DNA of 64,000 bases from Kosakonia pseudosacchari (GTDB taxonomy: Bacteria; Pseudomonadota; Gammaproteobacteria; Enterobacterales; Enterobacteriaceae): contig NZ_FXWP01000010.1 of the NCBI RefSeq assembly GCF_900184035.1, positions 124,001 to 188,000 of the forward strand, given 5' to 3'. The position numbers were made by a program, and so were the translations under genes. The notes under the pieces are model-generated. The model worked only from the letters and a program-made list of their open reading frames with translations. It did no database searches and was not told the origin of the DNA. Positions 29,537-43,398 of this stretch are shown here, in pieces; the first letter of the stretch is position 1; each line of letters begins with the position of its first letter.

Positions 29537-30037
29537 TCACCCGTTGCGATCCAGCGTAAGCTGCGTCAGCCACAACCGCGTATCAAACTCAAGCTGGTGG
29601 TACTGCGGCTCCATATAGCAGCACAACTGGTAGAACGCTTTGTTGTGCTCTTTCTCTTTCAGATGCGCAAGCTCGTGAACTACGATCATCCGCAAGAAGG
29701 CTTCTGGCGCGTCGCGAAACACCGTGGCGACGCGGATTTCCGCTTTGGCTTTTAACTTGCCGCCCTGCACACGCGAGACCGCCGTATGCAGGCCGAGCGC
29801 GTTGTTTAACACGTGGATCTTGCTGTCATACATCACTTTATTTACCGGCGCGGCGTTACGCAGATACTGATTTTTCAACTCTTGCGTATAGTGATAAAGC
29901 GCTTTATCGGTGGTGATGTCGTGGCTTTCCGGGTAGCGCTTTTTCAGCACCTCGCCCAGCCGGTTCTGTTCAATCAGGGCGGTAACCTGCGTCAGCAGGG
30001 ATTCAGGGTAGCCCTGAAGGTAGGTCAGCTTGTTCAT
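29537..30037 (-). CDS. ygjP: YgjP-like zinc metallopeptidase
   Basis: A 166-residue YgjP/WLM-like (DUF45) protein. The zinc motif HELAHLKEKEH places His121, Glu122 and His125, with His131 as a likely third ligand. It is predicted to be cytoplasmic. E. coli YgjP is described as a UTP pyrophosphatase/metal-dependent hydrolase; the peptidase label comes from the motif. It is divergent from rlmG. Confidence 0.9.
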   Translation of the reverse strand: MNKLTYLQGYPESLLTQVTALIEQNRLGEVLKKRYPESHDITTDKALYHYTQELKNQYLRNAAPVNKVMYDSKIHVLNNALGLHTAVSRVQGGKLKAKAEIRVATVFRDAPEAFLRMIVVHELAHLKEKEHNKAFYQLCCYMEPQYHQLEFDTRLWLTQLTLDRNG

Positions 30038-30107
30038 GGCGAAATGTGTTTACATCTCCGGATAATTAAGCGATAAAACGCGCGAATTTTAGCATTGCGG
30101 AGGGGCG

Positions 30108-31238
30108 ATGAGCCAGGTTGAGTTAAACGGACAATCATTCACTTTAGACAGATTCCCTGTCGGCGTGGAAGAGGCGTCGCTACAGGCGTGGGACGCGGCG
30201 GATGAGTATCTGCTGCAACAGGTGAATGAGGTCGATGGCCCGGTTCTTATTTTTAACGACAGCTTCGGCGCGCTGGCCTGCGCGCTGGCGTCGCATCACC
30301 CTGTTTCCGTCAACGACTCCTGTATCGCGGAGCTGGCGACGCAGCATAACTTGCGCATTAACGATCTGGACGAAACCGCCGTTACGCTGCAAGACAGCCT
30401 GCGTCCGTTACCTGCAAACCCGTCGTTAGTGCTGATTAAAGTGCCAAAACAGCTGGCGCTGCTTGAGCAGCAACTGCGTGCGCTGCGCAACGTGGTGACA
30501 CCGCAAACGCGGATTATCGCCGGGGCGAAAGCGCGCGATATCCACAACTCGACGTTAGCGCTGTTTGAAAAAATTCTTGGGCCGACTACCACCACGCTGG
30601 CATGGAAAAAAGCGCGGCTTATCAACTGTACGTTTAGCGCGCCTGCGCTTGACGAGAGTGCCATGCTCGCCAGCTGGAAACTGGATGGCACGAACTGGAC
30701 TATCCATAACCATGCCAACGTCTTTTCACGCAGCGGGCTGGATATAGGCGCGCGATTTTTCCTGCAACATCTGCCGGAAAACGTTGACGGTGAGATGGTT
30801 GATCTGGGCTGTGGTAACGGTGTGATTGGTTTAACACTGCTGGCGCAAAACCCGAACAGCCGTGTGTTGTTCACCGACGAGTCGGCGATGGCGGTAGCTT
30901 CCGCGCGGCTGAATGTGGAAACGAACCTGCCGGAAGCGGTGGAGCGCAGCGAGTATATGATTAATAACTCGCTCTCCGGCGTGGAGCCGGACAGGTTTGA
31001 CGCGATAATGTGTAACCCGCCGTTCCACCAGCAGAGCGCGATTACCGATCATATTGCCTGGCAGATGTTTAACGATGCGCGTTACTGCCTGAAATATGGC
31101 GGCGAGCTGCGCATTGTCGGCAACCGCCATCTCGACTATTTCCGCAAGCTAAAACGCGTGTTTGGCAACTGCGAAACCCTCGCCACCAACAACAAGTTCG
31201 TGGTGCTTAAAGCGGTGAAAGTGCGTAAAAAGCGTTAA
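30108..31238 (+). CDS. rlmG: 23S rRNA (guanine1835-N2)-methyltransferase RlmG
   Basis: A 376-residue S-adenosylmethionine-dependent methyltransferase that modifies G1835 of 23S rRNA. The N-terminal half is a degenerate methyltransferase-like domain, and the C-terminal half is catalytic, with the SAM motif [15 protein letters not shown] and the base-flipping motif CNPPFHQ. Length and sequence agree with E. coli RlmG (378). Confidence 0.95.
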   Translation: MSQVELNGQSFTLDRFPVGVEEASLQAWDAADEYLLQQVNEVDGPVLIFNDSFGALACALASHHPVSVNDSCIAELATQHNLRINDLDETAVTLQDSLRPLPANPSLVLIKVPKQLALLEQQLRALRNVVTPQTRIIAGAKARDIHNSTLALFEKILGPTTTTLAWKKARLINCTFSAPALDESAMLASWKLDGTNWTIHNHANVFSRSGLDIGARFFLQHLPENVDGEMVDLGCGNGVIGLTLLAQNPNSRVLFTDESAMAVASARLNVETNLPEAVERSEYMINNSLSGVEPDRFDAIMCNPPFHQQSAITDHIAWQMFNDARYCLKYGGELRIVGNRHLDYFRKLKRVFGNCETLATNNKFVVLKAVKVRKKR

Positions 31239-31271
31239 CGAAAAGTGGCCCGTTCTGCGGGCAACTTCGTG

Positions 31272-33395
<2,124 letters not shown>

Positions 33396-33403
33396 TCAAA
33401 TAT

Positions 33404-33425
33404 CCCTCTCCCACGCGGGAGAGGG
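33404..33425 (-). terminator. Hairpin after lsrK
   Basis: A perfect 9-bp stem CCCTCTCCC/GGGAGAGGG with loop ACGC begins 9 bp beyond the lsrK stop. Nearly the same hairpin follows lsrG at 36455-36476. Confidence 0.65.
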
Positions 33426-33434
33426 AAAAGCGCG

Positions 33435-35009
33435 TCAGGCGCCGGTTGTTAAGCCGGGTGCCTGCCACAAAGAGGTGGTTAAACCGCTGTCGACCAGCCC
33501 GAGCTGCTCGGCGTAGACTTTCTGCCACTTCAGCATCATGGTGTCGTACAGCTCGCGATATTCCGGGTTTGGCGTAAATTCCCGACTCCAGCGCACCAGC
33601 CGTTCGCCGGTGGCGGCCATATCGTCATACAACCCGGCGCCGACACCCGCGGCGATAGCGCAGCCCAGCGCGGTGGCCTCCTTCACTTCCGGCACGCGTA
33701 CCGGCAGGCCTGTGACATCACTTAAAATCTGGCTCCACAACGCGCCTTTCGCACCGCCACCGGCGAAGACCAGGCTTGCGAACTGTACGCCGGAAAAGCG
33801 CGAAATCTGCGCCAGATTGCAGGCGGAAACAATGGCGGCGTTCTCTTCCAGCGCGCGGAACAGCGTGGCTTTGTTGCATTTTTCCGGGTCGATGGAGAGG
33901 TTAATAAACGACGGCGCGGCGTGATACCACTGCTTAAAGTGCATGGCATCGGAGAAAATGGGCATCACGCCCCATGAACCTGCCGGCACCCGGCCAGCCA
34001 TCTCTTCCAGTAAGGTATAGGCGTCAATGCCCATCCGCTCGGCAATCAACTTTTCTTCGGCGCAAAACGCGTCGCGGAACCAGCGCATGGTCAGGCCGGT
34101 AAAAAAGCTTATCGACTCGGCTTGCACCATGCCTGGAATAACATGCGGATTGACGCGGATATTCATTTCCGGATCGGTGCGCACCTGCGGCAGGTTCACC
34201 ACTTGCTGCCAGAATGTGCCGCCGAGCACGGCGGTTTGCCCGGCGCGAACCACGCCAAGCCCAAGGCTGCCGAGCTGTACATCACCGCCGCCCATCACTA
34301 CCGGTGTGCCTTCCCGCAGGCCGCACTCTTGTGCCGCCTGGTGAGTGACTTCGCCCAACAGGCTGCCGGTCTCTTTCACCGGTGATAACAGATCCGGGCG
34401 TAACCCGGCCATATCCAGCAAATCAGGTCGCCAGTCGCGGGTAAAGAGATCGAGCATACCGGTGGTGCCGGCATTGGAAGGATCCACCGCTAACCAGCCG
34501 GAAAGACGCGAGGCCAGCCAGTCGCTGATCATGGTGATAGTGGCGGTATCGCGGTAAATGTCGGGACGGTGATGCGCCAGCCACAGCAAACGCGGCATGG
34601 CGCTGAGCGCCAGCGTCTGCCCGGAAACGCTGTAGACTTCGGCTTCAAACTGCCAGTCATGGATCTCTTTTAACTCGGCAACTTCATGGCTGGCGCGGGA
34701 ATCCACATTGGCGCATGCCCAGATGGCGTCACCATTGGCGTTATACAGCACGATGCCTTCGCGCATGGAGCAACAGGCGACTGACTGGATATCCGCGCCG
34801 CTCAGACCGGCGTTTTTCAGCGCCTGGCGGATGCACTGGCAGGCCAGTTGCCAGTTGGTGTTGAGGTCGAACTCCATAGAGCCGGGGACGTTTTCCACGC
34901 TGAGGTGTTTCCACTCGGCCTGGCCGACGGCAATTTGCCGTCCGCTTAAGTCGAAGATCACTGCCCGAATGCTGCCAGTTCCTGCATCTAACGCTAAAAG
35001 GTAACTCAT
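33435..35009 (-). CDS. lsrK: Autoinducer-2 kinase LsrK
   Basis: A 524-residue FGGY-family kinase that phosphorylates the quorum-sensing molecule AI-2 (DPD) at C5. The N-terminal phosphate loop is [16 protein letters not shown] and the C-terminal ATP site includes [15 protein letters not shown]. It closely matches E. coli LsrK over the full length. The ATG at 35009 follows GAGGGGG; the longer frame begins with an unrelated stretch. It is divergent from lsrF. lsrR, which normally neighbours it, is missing. Confidence 0.93.
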   Translation of the reverse strand: MSYLLALDAGTGSIRAVIFDLSGRQIAVGQAEWKHLSVENVPGSMEFDLNTNWQLACQCIRQALKNAGLSGADIQSVACCSMREGIVLYNANGDAIWACANVDSRASHEVAELKEIHDWQFEAEVYSVSGQTLALSAMPRLLWLAHHRPDIYRDTATITMISDWLASRLSGWLAVDPSNAGTTGMLDLFTRDWRPDLLDMAGLRPDLLSPVKETGSLLGEVTHQAAQECGLREGTPVVMGGGDVQLGSLGLGVVRAGQTAVLGGTFWQQVVNLPQVRTDPEMNIRVNPHVIPGMVQAESISFFTGLTMRWFRDAFCAEEKLIAERMGIDAYTLLEEMAGRVPAGSWGVMPIFSDAMHFKQWYHAAPSFINLSIDPEKCNKATLFRALEENAAIVSACNLAQISRFSGVQFASLVFAGGGAKGALWSQILSDVTGLPVRVPEVKEATALGCAIAAGVGAGLYDDMAATGERLVRWSREFTPNPEYRELYDTMMLKWQKVYAEQLGLVDSGLTTSLWQAPGLTTGA

Positions 35010-35090
35010 GGGTTTTGCCCCCTCGCAAGCATCATAGATAAAACTGTGATCCTCGTACGGTCGTAAATATAGTTCAGCGCCTACGCTTTT

Positions 35091-35121
35091 GAACATTCTT
35101 CAGTCACAAAATCACTTGTTC
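35091..35121. promoter_or_regulatory. Candidate operator in the lsrK/lsrF divergent region
   Basis: GAACA and TGTTC form an inverted repeat with 21 bp between them, in the 138-bp region between lsrK and lsrF. Whether LsrR, CRP or another factor binds here cannot be told from the sequence. Confidence 0.25.
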
Positions 35122-35147
35122 TATCACAGCTTTTTGCGGGAGGCAGG

Positions 35148-36035
35148 ATGGCGGATGTAGATGACATCAAAGATGGCAAAGACTTTGGACTGGGCACCGC
35201 GCAGCAAAATGTGCCTTTCACGCTAAAGGGCTGCGGTGCGCTGGACTGGGGCATGCAATCGCGGCTGGCAAGGATCTTTAACCCACAGAGTAACCGTACG
35301 GTGATGCTGGCGTTCGATCACGGCTATTTCCAGGGGCCGACCACCGGGCTGGAGCGTATTGATTTATCGATTGCGCCGCTGTTCTCGCAAACCGATGTGC
35401 TGATGTGTACGCGCGGCATTTTGCGCAGTGTGGTGCCGCCCGCCACCAATAAACCGGTGGTGCTGCGCGCCTCCGGTGGCAACTCAATCCTCGCCGAACT
35501 CTCTAACGAATGTGTGGCGGTGGCGATGGAAGATGCGCTGCGGCTCAATGTCTGCGCGGTGGCGGCGCAAATCTACATTGGCAGCGAGTATGAGCACCAG
35601 TCGATCAACAACATCATCAAGCTGGTGGATGCGGGCAACCGCTACGGTATGCCGACGATGGCGGTGACCGGCGTGGGGAAAGAGATGGCGCGCGACGCGC
35701 GTTACTTTTCGCTGGCCAGCCGTATCGCCGCCGAAATGGGCGCGCAGTTTGTGAAAACCTACTTTGTTGAAGAGGGGTTTGAGAAAGTCACCGCCAGTTG
35801 CCCGGTGCCGATCGTGATTGCTGGCGGGAAAAAGTTACCCGAGCAGGAGGCGCTGGAGATGTGTTTCCGCGCGATTGATCAGGGCGCGTCGGGCGTGGAT
35901 ATGGGGCGCAATATTTTCCAGTCCAGCGCGCCGCTCGCCATGCTCAAGGCGGTAAAAAAAGTGGTACACGAGCACATGCACGCCCGTGAGGCGTACCAGT
36001 TCTGGCTGGAGGAGAAACAAGGAGAGCAACCATGA
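35148..36035 (+). CDS. lsrF: 3-hydroxy-5-phosphonooxypentane-2,4-dione thiolase LsrF
   Basis: A 295-residue class I aldolase-like thiolase. It transfers the acetyl group of the phospho-AI-2 breakdown product to CoA, giving acetyl-CoA and dihydroxyacetone phosphate. The family's catalytic Lys lies in [13 protein letters not shown], and [17 protein letters not shown] is a strong signature. A GGGAGG ribosome site precedes the ATG. It overlaps lsrG by 4 bp. Normally the seventh gene after lsrACDB, it is here the first. Confidence 0.94.
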   Translation: MADVDDIKDGKDFGLGTAQQNVPFTLKGCGALDWGMQSRLARIFNPQSNRTVMLAFDHGYFQGPTTGLERIDLSIAPLFSQTDVLMCTRGILRSVVPPATNKPVVLRASGGNSILAELSNECVAVAMEDALRLNVCAVAAQIYIGSEYEHQSINNIIKLVDAGNRYGMPTMAVTGVGKEMARDARYFSLASRIAAEMGAQFVKTYFVEEGFEKVTASCPVPIVIAGGKKLPEQEALEMCFRAIDQGASGVDMGRNIFQSSAPLAMLKAVKKVVHEHMHAREAYQFWLEEKQGEQP

Positions 36036-36325
36036 ATGTGACGCTGGTAGAAATCAATATTAAACCGGACAGGGTAGATGAGTTTTTACAGGTGTTTCGC
36101 GCGAATCATGAAGGCGCGATCCGCGAGCCGGGGAATCTGCGTTTTGATGTGCTGCAGGATCCGAAAGTGAAAACCCGCTTTTTTATTTATGAAGCATATC
36201 GGGATGAAGCCGCAGTGCTGGCGCATAAAGAGACGCCGCACTACCTGGCGTGTGTGGAGAAGCTGGAAGAACTGATGTCGGAACCGCGCAAAAAACGCAG
36301 CTTTATTGGTTTACTGCCGGAGTAA
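36032..36325 (+). CDS. lsrG: (4S)-4-hydroxy-5-phosphonooxypentane-2,3-dione isomerase LsrG
   Basis: A 97-residue ABM/monooxygenase-fold protein that isomerises phospho-AI-2 before LsrF cleaves it. It begins [22 protein letters not shown] and ends [13 protein letters not shown], both close to E. coli LsrG. It starts inside the end of lsrF, so the two are translationally coupled. Together with LsrK it forms a complete AI-2-phosphate degradation branch. Confidence 0.94.
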   Translation: MNVTLVEINIKPDRVDEFLQVFRANHEGAIREPGNLRFDVLQDPKVKTRFFIYEAYRDEAAVLAHKETPHYLACVEKLEELMSEPRKKRSFIGLLPE

Positions 36326-36450
36326 CCATCCGCTTTCCAGGCGGCATTGATCGCGCCTGCAAAAGACGTTTCGGCGTGACACTCTGATCTCAACACAATA
36401 GGGCAGAAAAGCTGAACGTATTGATAACCACTCATTTTCCATAAGCAATA

Positions 36451-36480
36451 AAAAACCCTCTCCCGGCGGGAGAGGGTTTT
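36451..36480. terminator. Bidirectional terminator between lsrG and patA
   Basis: The arms AAAACCCTCTCCC and GGGAGAGGGTTTT pair perfectly around a GGC loop. The A and T flanks serve both converging genes. Confidence 0.88.
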
Positions 36481-36490
36481 ATGCGTCTGT

Positions 36491-38302
<1,812 letters not shown>

Positions 38303-39823
38303 ATGTCTTCTCCTCCTTATGTCAGCCAACAGCGCTTTATGCTGGAGGATGACACCACGCTGATGTCGACAACGGACCAGCAAAGTTACATTACCCACGC
38401 CAACGACGCGTTTATCCATGCCAGTGGCTACTCCCACAGTGAGTTGCTCGGCCAACCCCATAACCTTGTTCGCCACCCGGATATGCCTAAAGCGGCATTT
38501 GCCGATATGTGGTACACCCTGAAGCAGGGCGAGCCGTGGAGCGGCATCGTCAAAAACCGACGTAAAAATGGCGATCATTACTGGGTGCGGGCCAACGCCG
38601 TTCCCATGGTGCGCGATGGCAAAGTCACCGGCTACATGTCGATTCGCACCGAGGCGAAAGATGAGGAGATCGCCGCTGTTGAACCGCTGTACAAAGCGTT
38701 AAATGAAGGGCGCTGCAACAAACGCGTCTATAAAGGCCTGGTCATTAGCAAACACTGGTGGGGGAAACTGGCAGGCATGCCGCTACGCTGGCGTGCGCGT
38801 GGCGTAATGACGTTGTTGTGGGCTGCGCAATTTATCGGGTTGTGGTTTACCGGCGCAGGCGGCCTGCCGCTGGCGGTGAGCACCCTGGCGATGCTGCTGG
38901 GCTGCCTGGCATTTGAGTGGCAAATTGTTCGCCCGGCGGAAAATGTGGCACGTCAGGCGCTGAGTGTCGCCACCGGGGAGCGCAATAGCGTGCAACCGCT
39001 GAACCGCAGCGATGAGCTGGGGCTGACATTGCGGGCGATCGGGCAACTGGGGCTGATGTGCCGTTGGTTAATCAATGACGTTTCAACTCAGGTTCACAGT
39101 GTGCGTAGCGGCAGTGAAACGCTGGCGAAAGGTAATGAAGATCTGAATGAACGCACGCGCCAGACGGTGGTAAATGTGCAGCAGACGGTTGCCACCATGA
39201 GCCAGATGGCGGCATCGGTACAAAACAACTCGCAAACGGCATCGGCGGCAGATGAGCTCTCCAGCTCCGCCAGTAGTGCCGCGACGCACGGCGGCAAAGC
39301 GATGGAGACGGTGGTGAAAACCATGGACGAGATTGCCGACAGCACCGGACGCATTGGATCTATTACCAAGCTGATTAATGACATCGCTTTCCAGACCAAT
39401 ATTCTGGCGCTGAATGCCGCGGTAGAAGCCGCCAGAGCAGGCGAGCAGGGCAAAGGATTTGCGGTGGTGGCGGGGGAAGTGCGTCACCTGGCGAGCCGCA
39501 GCGCCAGCGCGGCGAATGATATTCGTAAGCTGATCGACGCCAGCGCCAGTAAAGTGCAGTCTGGTTACGACCAGGTGCATGCCGCAGGCCGGACGATGGA
39601 AGATATTGTCAATCAGGTGCAAAACGTCACTGCGCTGATTGGCCAGATTAGCCAGTCGACCTCTGAGCAGGCGACGGGGCTTTCCGAATTGACGCGTGCG
39701 GTGGCGGAGCTGGATGCCATCACGCAGAAAAACGCGGGCCTGGTCGAGGAGAGCGCGGCGGTGTCGGCAATGGTTAAACACCGCGCGGACCGCCTGCAGG
39801 ATGCAGTATCCGTCTTGCACTGA
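38303..39823 (+). CDS. aer: Aerotaxis/redox receptor Aer
   Basis: A 506-residue receptor, the same length as E. coli Aer, that guides cells to favourable oxygen and redox levels. An N-terminal FAD-binding PAS domain (residues ~20-120, with [17 protein letters not shown]) is followed by an F1 region, a membrane anchor around 165-205 with no periplasmic domain, a HAMP domain and an MCP signalling domain. The tip [20 protein letters not shown] contacts CheA/CheW. No C-terminal pentapeptide is present, as expected. It sits next to a second chemoreceptor gene. Confidence 0.95.
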   Translation: MSSPPYVSQQRFMLEDDTTLMSTTDQQSYITHANDAFIHASGYSHSELLGQPHNLVRHPDMPKAAFADMWYTLKQGEPWSGIVKNRRKNGDHYWVRANAVPMVRDGKVTGYMSIRTEAKDEEIAAVEPLYKALNEGRCNKRVYKGLVISKHWWGKLAGMPLRWRARGVMTLLWAAQFIGLWFTGAGGLPLAVSTLAMLLGCLAFEWQIVRPAENVARQALSVATGERNSVQPLNRSDELGLTLRAIGQLGLMCRWLINDVSTQVHSVRSGSETLAKGNEDLNERTRQTVVNVQQTVATMSQMAASVQNNSQTASAADELSSSASSAATHGGKAMETVVKTMDEIADSTGRIGSITKLINDIAFQTNILALNAAVEAARAGEQGKGFAVVAGEVRHLASRSASAANDIRKLIDASASKVQSGYDQVHAAGRTMEDIVNQVQNVTALIGQISQSTSEQATGLSELTRAVAELDAITQKNAGLVEESAAVSAMVKHRADRLQDAVSVLH

Positions 39824-39841
39824 TCGCGTTTTAAAGAACAA

Positions 39842-39873
39842 AAAACCGCCCGTCACCTTACGGGCGGTTTTTT
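39842..39873 (+). terminator. aer terminator
   Basis: The stem CCGCCCGT/ACGGGCGG with a CACCTT loop is followed by TTTTTTA, a strong intrinsic terminator 20 bp after the aer stop. Confidence 0.9.
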
Positions 39874-40135
39874 ATTAATTAATTTTCCTGCCGCCATCAT
39901 TTTATGTAATGGTGATGTGTATAGTTTGTTAATTTATTATTAAATTAAATTCATATTGCGAAGTATAATTATATTCCACGTTTGTTTATTTAAATTTTAA
40001 TTAACTTTAATGTAGTGACATTAATATCTGTTGTGAATATATATAGCTGAATACATATAACGATCGATAAATAACAATTAATCGTTGCTGGCTATCAGAA
40101 GATTCATTAAGTAACTAAAAAAACGATCAAACTCA

Positions 40136-40162
40136 TAAAGTTAGCGCTAACGTTACCGATAA
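40136..40162 (+). promoter_or_regulatory. Sigma-28 (FliA) promoter of the MCP gene
   Basis: TAAAGTTA, an 11-bp spacer (GCGCTAACGTT), then ACCGATAA: one or two mismatches from the FliA consensus, about 105 bp upstream of the chemoreceptor start. The rest of the 445-bp gap 39824-40268 is very AT-rich with no gene seen. Confidence 0.78.
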
Positions 40163-40268
40163 CGGCTAGTGGCTGCATTCTTTTAATTTGCGCCAGGGAC
40201 TTAAGCGTGCCATTTGGGTGACGGCGCGGAACTTTCGTCAATAAAATAATCAAACCCATGGAGAATAT

Positions 40269-41831
40269 ATGTTTTTACACGATGTAAAAATCAGCACGAA
40301 ATTATTTCTGGCGTTCGGCTTTTTTATTGCGTTAATGGTAGTGAGTTCCTGTCTGTCACTCTTCAGCCTGAACCGCGCGAATAACGGAATGCAAGAGATC
40401 GTATACGAAGATTATCCCACCACGGTAAAAGCCAATCAGCTTATTGATAATTTCCAGACCTTTGTCAGCACACAACAGTTGATGTTGCTGGATAGCGAGG
40501 GCAAATGGAGCGGGGAGTCGCAAAAGCAACTTACCGAGATTAGCGCCCATATTACGGCTCTGCTGGAAGACTTATCCAAAAACCTGCGCGATAGCAAATC
40601 GCAGCAAATCCTCGCGGATATCCGTACTGTTCGTCAGCAGTATCTTGATTCCCGCTTCCGTATCCTCGATCTGGTGAAAAAGGGCGATCGCGCGGGTGCG
40701 ATTCAGGAGATGATGACCAACACCATTAAAATCCAGAATGCGTATAAAGAGCGCGTACTGGCGCTGATAGCGATTCAGGATGGACAGATGCGCGCGGCGG
40801 GCACACAGGTGCAGAACGACTTCGTTTCTAACCGTTTGATGCTGATCCTGCTGGCGGTTGTTAGCATCGGTATGGGCAGCCTGATTGGCTGGTATATCGT
40901 ACGCATGATCACTCGACCGTTGAGAGAAGCGGTGACCTTTGCTGAAGCGATTGCCGATGGCGATTTAACCCGTACCATTGATTCCCGCCATCGCGATGAA
41001 ACCGGCGTATTGCTGCGTGCGCTGATGGAGATGAAAAACCGCCTTGTCGAGATTGTTCACCAGGTGCAAAACGGCTCTGAGAGTATCTCCAGCGCGGCGG
41101 CGCAGATTGTGGCCGGTAACCAGGATCTGGCGGCCCGAACCGAAGAGCAGGCCAGTTCTGTCGAGCAGACGGCGGCGTCTATGGAGCAGATCACCGCAAC
41201 AGTGAAAAACACCGCCGATCACACCGCCGAAGCGACGCACCTTTCCGCCGATGCCGCAACGGTGGTGAAAAACAATGGCGAAATGATGAAGCAGGTTACC
41301 GAGAAGATGCGTGTGATTAACGACACCTCGAACCGGATGTCGGACATCATCAACCTGATTGACGCGATTGCCTTCCAGACTAACATTCTGGCGCTCAACG
41401 CAGCGGTCGAAGCGGCGCGCGCCGGTGAGCACGGCCGTGGCTTTGCCGTGGTGGCCGGCGAAGTACGCCAGTTAGCGCAAAAGAGTGCCTCCTCTGCCAA
41501 CGATATTCGCCATCTGATTGAAAGCTCGACCAGCCAGACCCGCGAAGGTATGGCACTGGTCGAAGAAGCCAGCACGCTGATTAATGGCATGGTCAGTAAT
41601 GTGGAAGAGATGGATGTTATCCTGCGCGAAATTGGCCAGGCAAGCCGCGAGCAGACCGATGGTATTTCGCAGATTAACAGCGCGATTGGCCTGATTGACT
41701 CGACTACCCAGCAGAACTCCAGCCTGGTGGAAGAGTCTGTGGCGGCGGCGGCAGCTCTGAACGATCAGGCGCTGCATCTGCGCGAGCTGGTACAGGTATT
41801 CCGCCTGCGCGACGTGCCACAGGCAGTTTAA
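40269..41831 (+). CDS. Methyl-accepting chemotaxis protein with four-helix-bundle sensor
   Basis: A 520-residue transmembrane chemoreceptor. TM1 (residues ~12-32, [21 protein letters not shown]), a ~155-residue periplasmic helical domain of the 4HB_MCP type, TM2 (~192-214), a HAMP domain, and a long MCP cytoplasmic domain can be traced. The signalling tip [20 protein letters not shown] is intact. It ends [11 protein letters not shown] without the NWETF-type pentapeptide, so it probably depends on other receptors for efficient CheR/CheB adaptation. The ligand is unknown. E. coli has no gene between aer and yqjI, so this is an insertion. Confidence 0.9.
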   Translation: MFLHDVKISTKLFLAFGFFIALMVVSSCLSLFSLNRANNGMQEIVYEDYPTTVKANQLIDNFQTFVSTQQLMLLDSEGKWSGESQKQLTEISAHITALLEDLSKNLRDSKSQQILADIRTVRQQYLDSRFRILDLVKKGDRAGAIQEMMTNTIKIQNAYKERVLALIAIQDGQMRAAGTQVQNDFVSNRLMLILLAVVSIGMGSLIGWYIVRMITRPLREAVTFAEAIADGDLTRTIDSRHRDETGVLLRALMEMKNRLVEIVHQVQNGSESISSAAAQIVAGNQDLAARTEEQASSVEQTAASMEQITATVKNTADHTAEATHLSADAATVVKNNGEMMKQVTEKMRVINDTSNRMSDIINLIDAIAFQTNILALNAAVEAARAGEHGRGFAVVAGEVRQLAQKSASSANDIRHLIESSTSQTREGMALVEEASTLINGMVSNVEEMDVILREIGQASREQTDGISQINSAIGLIDSTTQQNSSLVEESVAAAAALNDQALHLRELVQVFRLRDVPQAV

Positions 41832-42352
41832 TCGAGTTGTGAAATCTCCAGCGCTGCGCGGTCGATAATGCCAATTATCTGTTTAAGCTGCGTGGCGCTG
41901 ACTTCCCCCTGATTCACCCGTAAATCCAGCACGGCTTTAAAGTTCTCCAGCGCCCGCTTCATCTGCGGGTTTTTGCGTAACTGATAGCCAACGTTGCGCG
42001 CTTTAATGCGCTCCTCAATTTGCGTCAGCAACGGCTGATTTTCCGCCAGCCACTGTCTGCCCGGCGGCGTGATGGCGATCATTCTGCGCCCGTTTTCTTC
42101 ATCGCCAACGGTAATAAATTGCTGCTCTTGCAGGAAATCCAGTGTCGGGTAAATCACGCCTGGGCTGGGTGTGTAGTTGCCTTGCGTCAGCGCTTCAATG
42201 GCTTTGATCAGCTCATAGCCGTGGCTGGCGTTCTGGCTGAGCAGATGCAGGATCACCAGGCGTAATTCACCGTGACCAAAAAAGCGCTGGCGGCGGCCGC
42301 TGCCGTGCCCGTGGTGGTGCTCGCTATCGGCATTGCCGTGATGATGGCGCAT
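41828..42352 (-). CDS. yqjI: PadR-family, metal-responsive repressor YqjI
   Basis: A 174-residue PadR regulator. A His-rich N-terminal tail ([19 protein letters not shown]) binds metal, followed by the PadR winged helix ([20 protein letters not shown]...[13 protein letters not shown]) and a C-terminal dimerising helical region. E. coli YqjI represses itself and yqjH, and nickel relieves repression. It is divergent from yqjH with matching palindromic sites between. Its end overlaps the MCP gene by 4 bp. Confidence 0.93.
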   Translation of the reverse strand: MRHHHGNADSEHHHGHGSGRRQRFFGHGELRLVILHLLSQNASHGYELIKAIEALTQGNYTPSPGVIYPTLDFLQEQQFITVGDEENGRRMIAITPPGRQWLAENQPLLTQIEERIKARNVGYQLRKNPQMKRALENFKAVLDLRVNQGEVSATQLKQIIGIIDRAALEISQLD

Positions 42353-42370
42353 AGCTGCTTTCTCATATAA

Positions 42371-42395
42371 TTTGATATATCTAATTTATATCTAA
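42371..42395. promoter_or_regulatory. Probable YqjI operator, yqjI side
   Basis: GATATA-N7-TATATC (42374-42392) is an inverted repeat. Its minus strand contains TTAGATATATC, which recurs 180 bp away on the plus strand near yqjH. E. coli YqjI is known to bind such sites at both promoters. Confidence 0.55.
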
Positions 42396-42527
42396 AATAC
42401 CTTGCTTAAACAATGTTGGCGACATTATTTATATTAATTATTTGATTTATAATTGTTTTAATTGTTCTGTTAGCAACCAGTGCGCTTTCGCGTTGCTATA
42501 TCATAAAAGATCTTGCCTTCTGTCTAA

Positions 42528-42548
42528 TCAACAATCATTATCATTTGC
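42528..42548. promoter_or_regulatory. Probable Fur box upstream of yqjH
   Basis: AATCATTATCATTTG fits the hexamer array of Fur boxes (GATAATGATAATCATTATC). It lies about 50 bp before yqjH, whose E. coli orthologue is Fur-regulated. Confidence 0.6.
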
Positions 42549-42554
42549 GCAATA

Positions 42555-42571
42555 TTTAGATATATCGTATT
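42555..42571. promoter_or_regulatory. Probable YqjI operator, yqjH side
   Basis: TTTAGATATATCGTATT shares the 11-bp core TTAGATATATC with the other site (opposite strand). It lies 20 bp upstream of the yqjH start and would overlap its promoter. Confidence 0.5.
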
Positions 42572-42591
42572 CACATTCACGAAGGCCGATT

Positions 42592-43362
42592 ATGACTACC
42601 AATCCTCAACGCTATCCCCAGCGAGTGCGCAATGAGCTGCGCTTTCGCGAGTTAACTGTTTTGCGCGTCGAACGTGCGGGTTCGGGCTTCCAGCGCATTG
42701 TGCTCGGCGGCGAGCAACTGGATGGCTTCACCTCCCGTGGCTTTGACGATCACTGCAAAGTTTTCTTCCCGCAACCGGGCACGTACTTTGTGCCGCCAGT
42801 GGTGACCGACGAAGGTATCGTCTGGGGCGATGGCCCGCGACCGGCTTCCCGCGACTATACGCCGCTGTACGATGCCGGCCGCCACGAACTGGCGCTGGAT
42901 TTTTATATTCACGACGGCGGCGTAGCGAGCAGTTGGGCGATGCAGGCGCAGGTGGGTGATCAATTGACTATCGGTGGGCCTCGCGGTTCGCTGGTGGTGC
43001 CGGAAGATTACGCCTGGCAACTGTACGTTTGTGACGAGTCCGGCATGCCCGCGCTGCGCCGCCGCCTGGAGGTACTCAGCTTGCTGGCGGTGCGCCCGCA
43101 AGTCACGGCAGTGGTAAGCATTGCGGATGCTGCTTATAAAGACTATTTCGCGGATGTAAACGGTTTTGATATTCAATGGGTGCAGGGGCATAACCCGCAG
43201 GCCGTTGCCGACAAGCTGGTGGCGATAAGCGTGCCGGAAAACGACTATTTTATCTGGCTGACCGGGGAAGGGGAGGTCGTAAAATCGTTGATGACGCGCT
43301 TTGAATCGGCTGACATCGATCAACACCTGGTGCGTGCGCAAGCTTACTGGCACAAGAAATAA
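42592..43362 (+). CDS. yqjH: NADPH-dependent ferric-chelate reductase YqjH
   Basis: A 256-residue siderophore-interacting flavoprotein (SIP family) that reduces ferric siderophores in the cytoplasm to free iron. The FAD-binding motif SRDYTPLYDAGRHELALDFYIH and the NADPH-binding domain (LYVCDESGMPALRRRLE) are clear. It is close to E. coli YqjH from MTTNPQRYPQRVRNELRFREL onward, so I use the ATG at 42592; the frame extends 50 residues upstream with AT-rich non-coding sequence. Confidence 0.94.
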   Translation: MTTNPQRYPQRVRNELRFRELTVLRVERAGSGFQRIVLGGEQLDGFTSRGFDDHCKVFFPQPGTYFVPPVVTDEGIVWGDGPRPASRDYTPLYDAGRHELALDFYIHDGGVASSWAMQAQVGDQLTIGGPRGSLVVPEDYAWQLYVCDESGMPALRRRLEVLSLLAVRPQVTAVVSIADAAYKDYFADVNGFDIQWVQGHNPQAVADKLVAISVPENDYFIWLTGEGEVVKSLMTRFESADIDQHLVRAQAYWHKK

Positions 43363-43368
43363 GCGTTA

Positions 43369-43390
43369 AGCCCGGTGCGATTACCGGGCT
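43369..43390. terminator. Hairpin between yqjH and the J-domain gene
   Basis: A perfect 8-bp stem AGCCCGGT/ACCGGGCT with a 6-base loop lies between two convergent genes. Confidence 0.6.
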
Positions 43391-43398
43391 CGTTGCGC

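Noticed and set aside
35010-35147. A specific LsrR operator between lsrK and lsrF
   Set aside because: Only a loose GAACA/TGTTC inverted repeat is present and I cannot match it with confidence to the LsrR consensus.
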